Shown: positions 14,966 through 20,453 of the stretch, piece after piece
Layout: every line of letters starts with the position of its first letter
Position numbering within the stretch: the stretch's first letter is position 1
NCBI GenBank assembly: GCA_009775365.1
Contig: VSPM01000050.1
Span: 1 to 20,453 of the forward strand
DNA from: Muribaculaceae bacterium
Lineage (GTDB): Bacteria > Bacteroidota > Bacteroidia > Bacteroidales > Muribaculaceae
DNA length: 20,453 bases
Direction: 5' to 3'
Notes under the pieces: generated by a model
Database searches by the model: none
What the model was told of the DNA's origin: nothing
What the model saw: only the letters and a program-made list of their open reading frames with translations
Translations under genes and position numbers: made by a program

Positions 14966-14997
14966 TTTGCAAGGGAAATAAAAAGTTTGTAACTTTG
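14966..14997 (+). promoter_or_regulatory. tRNA-Tyr promoter
   Basis: TTTG (14966-14969) and TAACTTTG (14990-14997), 20 bp apart, match the Bacteroidota consensus. The tRNA starts 46 bp after the -7 box. The leader contains a small hairpin, GCAACC-AC-GGTTGC at 15014-15027. Confidence 0.75.
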
Positions 14998-15042
14998 TAG
15001 CCGTAAAACGAAAGCAACCACGGTTGCCGGAGTTTTTAGGCC

Positions 15043-15125
15043 GGGTGGATACCAGAGTGGCCAAATGGGGCAGACTGTAAATCTGCTGGTTTATACCTTC
15101 GGTGGTTCGAATCCATCTCCACCCA
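15043..15125 (+). tRNA. tRNA-Tyr (anticodon GTA)
   Basis: The acceptor stem pairs GGGTGGA (15043-15049) with TCCACCC (15118-15124), with discriminator A15125. The anticodon arm GCAGA-CTGTAAA-TCTGC places anticodon GTA at 15077-15079. A long variable arm and a T-arm with GGTTCGAATCC are present, as expected for a class II tRNA-Tyr. The CCA end is not encoded. Confidence 0.96.
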
Positions 15126-15162
15126 CACGACATCATTAATTCAATTATTGCACATAACAACT

Positions 15163-15199
15163 AAAAAGGGGCGTCTCCGTGATGGATTGCCCTTTTTTG
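15163..15199 (+). terminator. Terminator downstream of tRNA-Tyr
   Basis: AAAAAGGGGC (15163-15172) pairs with GCCCTTTTTT (15189-15198), a 10-bp stem with one G-U pair and a 16-nt loop, ending in six T. The A-tract side makes it potentially active on both strands. It lies 38 bp after the tRNA. Confidence 0.7.
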
Positions 15200-15272
15200 T
15201 CATGTCGGGTTTTCGTGCCTCGTTGAAGCAGCTGCCGTTGTGTGTCTGCGCCTTCCAATAAAAAACCCCTCT

Positions 15273-15365
15273 TTGACAGTTAGCCCCGGCCTTGGCGACG
15301 GCAACTATGTGGTTCGCGCCACAAGCCACAACGGAGTCAAGACAGTGTTGAAGACACGTTTCTGA
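15273..15365 (+). pseudogene. Remnant of a secreted protein's C-terminus (T9SS-CTD-like)
   Basis: A frame ending in TGA at 15363-15365 encodes LTVSPGLGDGNYVVRATS and then HNGVKTVLKTRF. This beta-strand pattern, with a GxYVVR core and a basic end, resembles the C-terminal sorting domain of type IX secretion substrates or similar C-terminal modules of Bacteroidota surface proteins. The frame is open upstream to about 15200 but without a recognisable start or domain, so only the last 30 or so codons survive. It lies between two terminators in the 375-bp gap between tRNA-Tyr and the aminotransferase; the rest of that gap shows nothing else. Confidence 0.45.
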
Positions 15366-15408
15366 CAAGAAGTTCTTGCGGCCTGTTTGAAAAGGGCTGT
15401 TTAAATTA

Positions 15409-15454
15409 AAAACCGAAGTCCCGGCGCTCTTGCGGTGCCGAGACTTCGGTTTTG
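15409..15454. terminator. Bidirectional intrinsic terminator
   Basis: A perfect 12-bp stem, AAAACCGAAGTC (15409-15420) with GACTTCGGTTTT (15442-15453), has an inner CGGC/GCCG extension. T-rich ends occur on both strands. On the minus strand it lies 47 bp after the aminotransferase stop and is probably its terminator. Confidence 0.85.
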
Positions 15455-15500
15455 TCAGCTTTATACTTTATATGTGGATTTCCGGCTGTCGGTCGCAGTG

Positions 15501-16694
15501 TCAAGACAGGCGTAGAGTGGCTTCGCGGATGCGGTGCATCGCCTCGCGGATGTTGTCGTCGGAAGTGGCGTAGCTCAGGCGCATGTAGCCGGGGGCGCAG
15601 AAGGCTTCGCCGTCAACACAGGCCACATGGGCCTCTTCAAGCAGATACATCACATAGTCGCCGCTGCTCTTGATTTCGCGCTCGCCGTGCTTCTTGCCGA
15701 TGAGCGACTCAACCTGAGGGAAAAGATAGAATGCACCCTGCGGCTTGTTTACAACCCATCCGGGAATCTCTTTGGCAAGGCTCACAATGAGGTCGCGGCG
15801 GCGCTCGAAGGCGGCACGCATCTCTTCAACGCATTGTTGCGCCCCTTCATAAGCGGCTTCAGCGGCTTTCTGCGCAATCGATGATGCCCCCGATGTGTAT
15901 TGCCCCTGCAGCTTGGTCACTGCCTTGGCAATAGGCAGCGGGCCGGCCATATAGCCTATTCTCCATCCGGTCATTGCGTATGCTTTCGACACGCCGTTGA
16001 CGATGACCACGCGTTCGCGCACGCTTTCAAATTCTGATATGCTGTGCACCTCGCCCACAAAATTTATGTGCTCATAAATCTCGTCTGCAAGTATAATTAT
16101 GTCGGGGTGTTTGGCCAGCACATCTGCAAGCCCTTTCAGTTCATCCCGGCTGTAGATGCTCCCTGTGGGGTTGGAAGGGGAGTTGAGCATGATCATGCGG
16201 GTCTTGGGTGTTATTGCCGCCTCAAGTTGCTCTGGTGTGATCTTGAAATCCTGTTCCACTCCGGCATACACTTCCACGGTGACACCCTCGGCAAGTTTCA
16301 CCATTTCCACGTAGCTCACCCATGCCGGCACCGGAATGATAACCTCGTCGCCGGGATTGATTGTGGCCAGGAGCACATTGCACAGTTCCTGCTTTGCCCC
16401 GTTGCCCACCACGATTTGCTCAGGGGCGAACTCAATATTGTTCTCGCGAAGAAGTTTGGATGCAATAGCCTTTCTGAGCGACATGTAGCCGGCCACCGGA
16501 GAGTAGCGGGAGAAATTATCGTCGATAGCCTTTTTCGCGGCTTCTTTAATGAAATCGGGGGTGTCGAAGTCGGGCTCTCCCACCGACATGTTGATGACGT
16601 CAATTCCTGTGGCGCGAAGTTCTGCGCTCTTCTGCGACATTGCGAGAGTGGCCGACGGCGCCAACGCCAGGATGCGTTGTGAAATCTGGTTCAT
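15501..16694 (-). CDS. aspC: Aspartate aminotransferase-type PLP enzyme (class I/II)
   Basis: The product transfers amino groups between aspartate or a related amino acid and 2-oxoglutarate using PLP. The ATG ending at 16694 gives 397 residues (MNQISQRILALAPSATLAMS); a TTG six codons upstream is less likely. Fold-type I landmarks are VGEPDFDTP (38-46), NSPSNPTG (171-178), D204 in ADEIYEH, the PLP lysine K237 in VSKAYAMTGWRIGY, and substrate-carboxylate R372 in YMRLSYA. It matches the bacterial subgroup Ib enzymes, some of which also act on prephenate, so the exact substrate is open. It stands alone, with a bidirectional terminator behind it and a divergent promoter region in front. Confidence 0.94.
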   Translation of the reverse strand: MNQISQRILALAPSATLAMSQKSAELRATGIDVINMSVGEPDFDTPDFIKEAAKKAIDDNFSRYSPVAGYMSLRKAIASKLLRENNIEFAPEQIVVGNGAKQELCNVLLATINPGDEVIIPVPAWVSYVEMVKLAEGVTVEVYAGVEQDFKITPEQLEAAITPKTRMIMLNSPSNPTGSIYSRDELKGLADVLAKHPDIIILADEIYEHINFVGEVHSISEFESVRERVVIVNGVSKAYAMTGWRIGYMAGPLPIAKAVTKLQGQYTSGASSIAQKAAEAAYEGAQQCVEEMRAAFERRRDLIVSLAKEIPGWVVNKPQGAFYLFPQVESLIGKKHGEREIKSSGDYVMYLLEEAHVACVDGEAFCAPGYMRLSYATSDDNIREAMHRIREATLRLS

Positions 16695-16758
16695 GTTAAT
16701 GTCTGTGTGCAATTGTTTAAGAGAAACCGTGCAGTCCGCACGGAAGAGTAATCGCGTG

Positions 16759-16789
16759 CGAAATTACATATTAAATACGAGCATTCAAA
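16759..16789 (-). promoter_or_regulatory. Putative aminotransferase promoter
   Basis: On the minus strand TTTG (16786-16789) and TAATTTCG (16759-16766; one mismatch to TAnnTTTG) are 19 bp apart. The aminotransferase ATG is 64 bp downstream. It lies beside the divergent DUF4836 promoter. Confidence 0.5.
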
Positions 16790-16794
16790 AATAT

Positions 16795-16827
16795 TTTGAC
16801 GAAAGATGAAAATTTTTATTAACTTTG
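16795..16827 (+). promoter_or_regulatory. Promoter of the DUF4836-ABC operon
   Basis: TTTG (16795-16798) and TAACTTTG (16820-16827), 21 bp apart, match the Bacteroidota consensus. Transcription would start about 16834, giving a leader of roughly 125-140 nt. Confidence 0.65.
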
Positions 16828-16957
16828 TCGCCTGAGCGGGTTGAATCTTGTTAATATGATATAATCCGTTGCTGCAGCCATGAAAAAGTCTTTTGCAAAA
16901 GAGGCGGGCTTCACAGAAAAATTCCACGATAAAACTAAAGTTCCACAATAACAATTA

Positions 16958-18346
16958 ATGGTATCATTCAATCAAATGAAGAAGACAAAAACCGCTGCGG
17001 AGTCATTCCGTATTGCCCTTTTGTGTATGCTGGCGTTTATGCTGCCGGTTCTTAACTCATGTAAAAAAGAGAGCGCCGATGTGACCGACCTTCTCTCTTC
17101 AGTGCCGTCATCGGCCGGAGTGGTTGTCGGTTTTAATCTTCAGTCGCTGCTTGAGAAGTCGGGCTGCAAGGTTGATGGCTCTGAAATCACCCCGGGCGCA
17201 GAGGTGGCATCTTTCCTCGAGAGCCGGAAAGATGTGAAATCGTCAGAACGCGAAATCGTAAAGCTCATACTCAACGGAGAGAGCGGCATCGACCCGGTAG
17301 GGGCTATTTTCTTCACAGATGCCTACAGCAGCTATCTTACAGTCTCAATTGCCGACACTCAGAAGTTTACGGATTTCGTTGAGAAGCAGTCGGGACAGAG
17401 TTTTGCCGATGCCGGCAACGATGTCAGGACATGTGCCAATGTGGCGATAAAAGGTGCGCAGGCGTGGGTGTGCGTAAGCTCTGATGACGCTATCGACAAC
17501 AAGGCCATAGCCAATTATTCCACGCTCGCCGAGGGGCAGAGCTTCGTTTCCAACGGTTTTGCCTCTAACATTTCCACCATGACCAACGACATCGTAGGCT
17601 GGGGCGAGATAAAGGGGATTATGAAGGCAGCCCGCATGTATGGGGAGATGACCACTGTGAATCTTCTTAGCGGAATGTTGTTTGAAGACGCCGCCTCACT
17701 GTCGTTTACGATGGATTTCCTCAAAGGGAAACTTGAATCCTCGGTGAGCGTGCTCAACAGCAAGGGGAAACCTGCCAAGTATCTTCTCCCTGCTGATAAA
17801 ATCGACGTGGCCACAGTGAAGAGTATTGCCAAGACCGCGCAAATGTATGGCGCGGTGTGTGTGACCAAAGACCTTGTAAAGAAACTTGAAAAAATGGCCT
17901 CGTCATTCGGGGGGTCGTCTGCCGCTGAGATGTTTAATTCGCTCAAGACTCTTGACGGCACCGTGGCTGTGGCTTTTTCAGATGACGACAGCTTCGGCGA
18001 CAACATAAGTGGCGTTGTCACCACCGACGGCGCCCCCACGCTCGACCTTATGTCGCTGATTTCGCGGGTGGCGCCTGTGCGCAAAGAGGATAACCTTGTC
18101 CGCTTCTCGAAGGGCGCGGTGAAAGGTGAAATAGATGTTGAGAAAAGCGCGGATCTGTTGAAAGGCTCCACTATGGGTGTTGTCATGGACATGCAGTCGA
18201 AAATGGTAAATGCCGGCTCCGACTTCAGAACTCTGGCAATTTCGCTTGTGCCGGCCTCGGGAGGCATAAAGGTGGACATCACTGTTGAGAGCGCGGATGA
18301 CTCAAAGAATATTCTGCTTTCATTGCTGTCGTCAGGGGCTATCTGA
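16958..18346 (+). CDS. DUF4836 family lipoprotein
   Basis: A 462-residue predicted lipoprotein; starting from the second ATG at 16976 it would have 456 and a more typical signal peptide beginning MKKTKTAAESFR. The lipobox ends LNSC with cysteine 35 (29 from the second start), followed by KKESAD. The mature part starts with LLSSVPSSAGVVVGFNLQSLLEKSG, which matches my memory of DUF4836, a Bacteroidales family of unknown function in which a segment reads like 'VP..A..V...N...L..K'. It has two similar halves of alternating strands and helices, without an obvious catalytic motif. It is followed after 59 bp by the ABC ATPase and permease genes, so it may be the envelope partner of that transporter. 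Family call good; function unknown. Confidence 0.82.
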   Translation: MVSFNQMKKTKTAAESFRIALLCMLAFMLPVLNSCKKESADVTDLLSSVPSSAGVVVGFNLQSLLEKSGCKVDGSEITPGAEVASFLESRKDVKSSEREIVKLILNGESGIDPVGAIFFTDAYSSYLTVSIADTQKFTDFVEKQSGQSFADAGNDVRTCANVAIKGAQAWVCVSSDDAIDNKAIANYSTLAEGQSFVSNGFASNISTMTNDIVGWGEIKGIMKAARMYGEMTTVNLLSGMLFEDAASLSFTMDFLKGKLESSVSVLNSKGKPAKYLLPADKIDVATVKSIAKTAQMYGAVCVTKDLVKKLEKMASSFGGSSAAEMFNSLKTLDGTVAVAFSDDDSFGDNISGVVTTDGAPTLDLMSLISRVAPVRKEDNLVRFSKGAVKGEIDVEKSADLLKGSTMGVVMDMQSKMVNAGSDFRTLAISLVPASGGIKVDITVESADDSKNILLSLLSSGAI

Positions 18347-18405
18347 TGATTCTTTTTCAATGAGCCACGGCTCGTCGCAGCCGGCGGTTAAAATCATAGA
18401 AGACT

Positions 18406-19062
18406 ATGCGGCAGGCATTAAATAAAATTTGTCTTGACGGGATGCTCCCGCGCGTGTTTGCGTCGGAGGGCATCCCTCGTTCCGATGTGTGGCAGTCGAG
18501 CCTGTGTTTCCTGCGGGGTCGCCGCTATCTTGTGGAAGCTGCCAGCGGGGCGGGAAAGTCGTCGATGTGCGCCTACATTTACGGGTCGCGCTCTGATTAT
18601 GAAGGGAGCCTCACCTTCGACGACGCGGATGTGTCGAAATTCAGCATAGATGAATGGCAGAGCTTGCGAAGAAGGCACATTGCATATCTCCCTCAGGAAT
18701 TGTCGCTTTTCCCTGAGCTGACGGCCATGCAGAATATAGAGCTTAAAAATGTGCTCACAGGCCATGTGGAGCCGGGGCGGATTGAAGAGTGGCTTCACCT
18801 GTTGGGAATCGACTCCCGCAAAGATTATCCGGTTGGAAAAATGTCGGTGGGCCAGCAGCAGCGTGTAGGCATAATCCGGGCTCTTTGCCAGCCTTTCGAT
18901 TTCATACTCCTTGATGAGCCTGTGAGCCATCTTGACTCTCGCAACAATCTCATTGCGGCCCGAATCATAGCCGAAGAGGCCGACAGGCAGGGGGCCGGAA
19001 TAATTTCCACATCTGTAGGCAACCCGCTTCTGCTTGAAGATGCACTGACACTTAAACTGTAA
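18406..19062 (+). CDS. ABC transporter ATP-binding protein, non-canonical motifs
   Basis: A 218-residue ABC ATPase of LolD/MacB size. Walker A is AASGAGKSS (45-53), with alanine where the first glycine of GxxxxGKS normally stands. The Q-loop is YLPQELSLFPELTAMQN (Q97), the signature is MSVGQQQR (146-153) instead of LSGGQ, Walker B is FDFILLDEP (164-172) and the D-loop SHLD (174-177). The switch histidine normally found just after the next strand is replaced (IISTSVGNP, S203). The catalytic glutamate E171 remains, so ATP hydrolysis is possible but may be slow or regulated. It starts 59 bp after the DUF4836 gene and ends 4 bp before the permease gene. I recall similar deviations in Bacteroidales relatives, so they may define a subfamily rather than decay. 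Confidence 0.9.
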   Translation: MRQALNKICLDGMLPRVFASEGIPRSDVWQSSLCFLRGRRYLVEAASGAGKSSMCAYIYGSRSDYEGSLTFDDADVSKFSIDEWQSLRRRHIAYLPQELSLFPELTAMQNIELKNVLTGHVEPGRIEEWLHLLGIDSRKDYPVGKMSVGQQQRVGIIRALCQPFDFILLDEPVSHLDSRNNLIAARIIAEEADRQGAGIISTSVGNPLLLEDALTLKL

Positions 19063-19066
19063 TCAA

Positions 19067-20254
19067 ATGTCGCTTATATCAAAACTTTTGCGCAAGAACA
19101 CATCCCCAGCCCGCATAGCGGGCTTTGTAGTGTCGAATTTCATAGGGCTTGCGATAATTGTGGGGGGGCTTCAGTTTTATGAAGACGCCGGTTCGCTGTG
19201 GACTTCCGACGACAGTTTTATAAAGACCGACTACCTGGTGGTGAACAAAAAGGTCACATCTTCCAACACCTGGGGTGACTCTGATTCCGAATTCTCTCAA
19301 GAAGAGATCGCCGACCTGCGAAAGCAGCCGTGGGTGAGAGATGTGGGAGAGTTTTCATCTACCGACTATAGGGTCTGGGCGTCTGTCGACCAGGGAGGGC
19401 GCGGGATGTCGACCATGATGTTTTTTGAATCGATTCCCGACAAGTTTGTCGACGGAGCCGGAAGCGACTGGGGGTTTGCCGAGGGTGACAAGGTGGTGCC
19501 GGTGATAATATCCAAAGACTATCTTGCCCTGTATAACTTCGGGTTTGCAGGGTCGGCAGGATTGCCTCAGATGTCGGAAGGGGTCATGGGGGGCATCCCG
19601 TTGCGTCTCAGCCTCACATCTTTCGACGGCACAAGAAGCATAGAGATGCAAGGGAGGGTTGCAGGGTTTTCCAATCGGCTTAACACGATTCTTGTGCCCG
19701 GCAGTTTCATGGACTGGAGCAACAAATGCCTTGGAAGCGGCAAAGACGGGAACGCACCGTCGCGCCTTATAATAGATGTGAGCAGTCCCGGCGATGTGGC
19801 GATTAAAGACTATCTTGCCGCGCATTCGCTCGAAGTGGCCGGCGACAAGACCGGGTCGTCGGCGTCATATCTTCTGAAAATAGTGGTGGGGATCGTGCTC
19901 TCGGTGGGGATGGTCATAACGCTGCTCTCGTTTTTCATATTGCTTCTCTCCATGTCGCTTCTCATGGAGAAGAATCGCGACAAACTTCACTCGCTGCTAA
20001 TGCTCGGCTATCCGCTTCGCAAAGTGGCCGCTCCATATATGGGAATAGTAGTGTGTGCCTCTGTTGCCGCATGGCTTTTTGCTGTGGTGTGTTGCGTGAT
20101 TCTTCGTTCGTCATATCTTCATTCGCTTGAAGAACTTGGCGCTGCGGCCGGCAGTCTGTGGATGGTCCCGGGAGTGGGTCTTGTGCTTGCACTTTTGCTC
20201 ATGACATTCAATATAATTGCTGTCTGGAGAAAGGTCAAGGCTTCATGGAGATAG
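19067..20254 (+). CDS. FtsX/LolC/MacB-like ABC transporter permease
   Basis: The 395-residue protein has the four-helix topology of type VII ABC permeases: helix 1 at about 17-37, a large extracytoplasmic domain at 38-265, helix 2 at 268-299, helix 3 at 325-346 and helix 4 at 366-387. The cytoplasmic segment after helix 2, EKNRDKLHSLLMLGYPLRKVAAPY (301-324), resembles the coupling region of FtsX-like proteins. Such permeases do not carry substrates through the membrane but transmit ATP hydrolysis to the periplasm, for lipoprotein release, efflux or cell-wall hydrolase control. It follows the ATPase by 4 bp and must pair with it. Its substrate is unknown. Confidence 0.9.
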   Translation: MSLISKLLRKNTSPARIAGFVVSNFIGLAIIVGGLQFYEDAGSLWTSDDSFIKTDYLVVNKKVTSSNTWGDSDSEFSQEEIADLRKQPWVRDVGEFSSTDYRVWASVDQGGRGMSTMMFFESIPDKFVDGAGSDWGFAEGDKVVPVIISKDYLALYNFGFAGSAGLPQMSEGVMGGIPLRLSLTSFDGTRSIEMQGRVAGFSNRLNTILVPGSFMDWSNKCLGSGKDGNAPSRLIIDVSSPGDVAIKDYLAAHSLEVAGDKTGSSASYLLKIVVGIVLSVGMVITLLSFFILLLSMSLLMEKNRDKLHSLLMLGYPLRKVAAPYMGIVVCASVAAWLFAVVCCVILRSSYLHSLEELGAAAGSLWMVPGVGLVLALLLMTFNIIAVWRKVKASWR

Positions 20255-20309
20255 TGCAATCAGGGCCAAAACGCAAAATAGTGGTTGAAAATGATAAGAT
20301 AATGTTATG

Positions 20310-20337
20310 ATTAACAATGTTAATTAACGTTGTTAAT
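20310..20337. repeat. 28-bp near-perfect A+T-rich palindrome
   Basis: ATTAACAATGTTAA and TTAACGTTGTTAAT form a palindrome of 28 bp with one mismatched pair, centred on TTAATTAA. It lies 56 bp after the permease and 65 bp before a possible next gene. It could be an operator for a dimeric regulator or part of a promoter region; no T-tract follows directly. Confidence 0.6.
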
Positions 20338-20401
20338 GTTTGTGTAAAATCGTGAATGAATGAAAATTTACCATTACACGCGAGTTCGGGATAAGAACTT
20401 T

Positions 20402-20453
20402 ATGTTTTTCAACCAAGCAAAAGACATAGAGTATTGGGCGGCCTTTCAAGGTC
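20402..20453 (+). CDS. Possible start of a further gene, cut by the window edge
   Basis: An ATG at 20402 opens a frame reading MFFNQAKDIEYWAAFQG to the end of the window. The segment before it is A+T-rich, as upstream regions are here. Seventeen codons are too few to identify the product or to prove it is a gene. Confidence 0.35.
   Translation, partial: MFFNQAKDIEYWAAFQG

Noticed and set aside
15043..15454. tRNA-Tyr as an attachment site with an integrated element
   Set aside because: I found no direct repeat of the tRNA 3' end downstream and no integrase gene in the window.
17515..18360. 281-codon minus-strand frame opposite the DUF4836 gene
   Set aside because: The sense strand has signal peptide, lipobox, promoter and operon context; the antisense translation is serine-rich shadow sequence.
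1..20453. CRISPR array, prophage or insertion sequence
   Set aside because: No regularly spaced repeats, phage structural genes or transposase were seen on either strand.

Overview
The window looks like chromosomal DNA of a gut member of the order Bacteroidales, most likely near Muribaculaceae. The basis is the protein families (DUF4919, DUF4836, a Bacteroidota-type Rel, PgpH with a periplasmic domain, a SIS-only sugar-phosphate isomerase) and the promoters: several genes are preceded by the Bacteroidota pattern TTTG-N19-21-TAnnTTTG rather than by E. coli-like boxes. Species cannot be fixed from the sequence alone. Most of the window is ordinary core genome; the unusual parts are the left edge, the 0.8-kb gap at 6614-7418, a short gene remnant beside tRNA-Tyr, and the ABC system at the right.

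Layout. (1) 1-592: an A+T-rich accessory stretch with a small zinc-ribbon ORF that looks like a chimeric leftover of a restriction-modification locus, an E. coli-like promoter with an inverted repeat, and a second possible remnant frame. (2) 593-6613, minus strand: operon rsh (ppGpp synthetase/hydrolase) - pgpH-like cyclic-dinucleotide phosphodiesterase - four-helix membrane protein - DUF4919 secreted protein. (3) 6614-7418: no conserved protein gene; holds the rsh promoter and leader, a strong candidate for a stand-alone structured RNA with its own terminator, several hairpins and a doubtful short ORF. (4) 7419-12051, minus strand: a tightly packed seven-gene operon upp - recF - DUF721 - thioesterase - SIS isomerase - TPR protein - ribH. 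(5) 12177-13708, minus strand: HAD phosphatase overlapping ribF. (6) 13886-15125, plus strand: pfkA and tRNA-Tyr(GUA), each with its own promoter, then terminators flanking a protein C-terminal remnant. (7) 15501-16694, minus: aspartate-type aminotransferase. (8) 16958-20254, plus: DUF4836 lipoprotein, a degenerate ABC ATPase and an FtsX/LolC-like permease; a possible further gene begins at 20402.

How the genes fit together. rsh and pgpH place two nucleotide second messengers, (p)ppGpp and probably c-di-AMP, under one promoter. The seven-gene operon and the HAD-ribF pair contain two steps of flavin synthesis (ribH, ribF) and, in the HAD gene, a candidate for the poorly assigned dephosphorylation step of that pathway. 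The DUF4836-ABC-permease cluster is the best candidate for an undescribed system: an envelope lipoprotein with a non-canonical ATPase and a MacB/LolC-type permease. The structured RNA upstream of rsh is the best non-protein candidate. All names come from reading motifs by eye; no database search was run.
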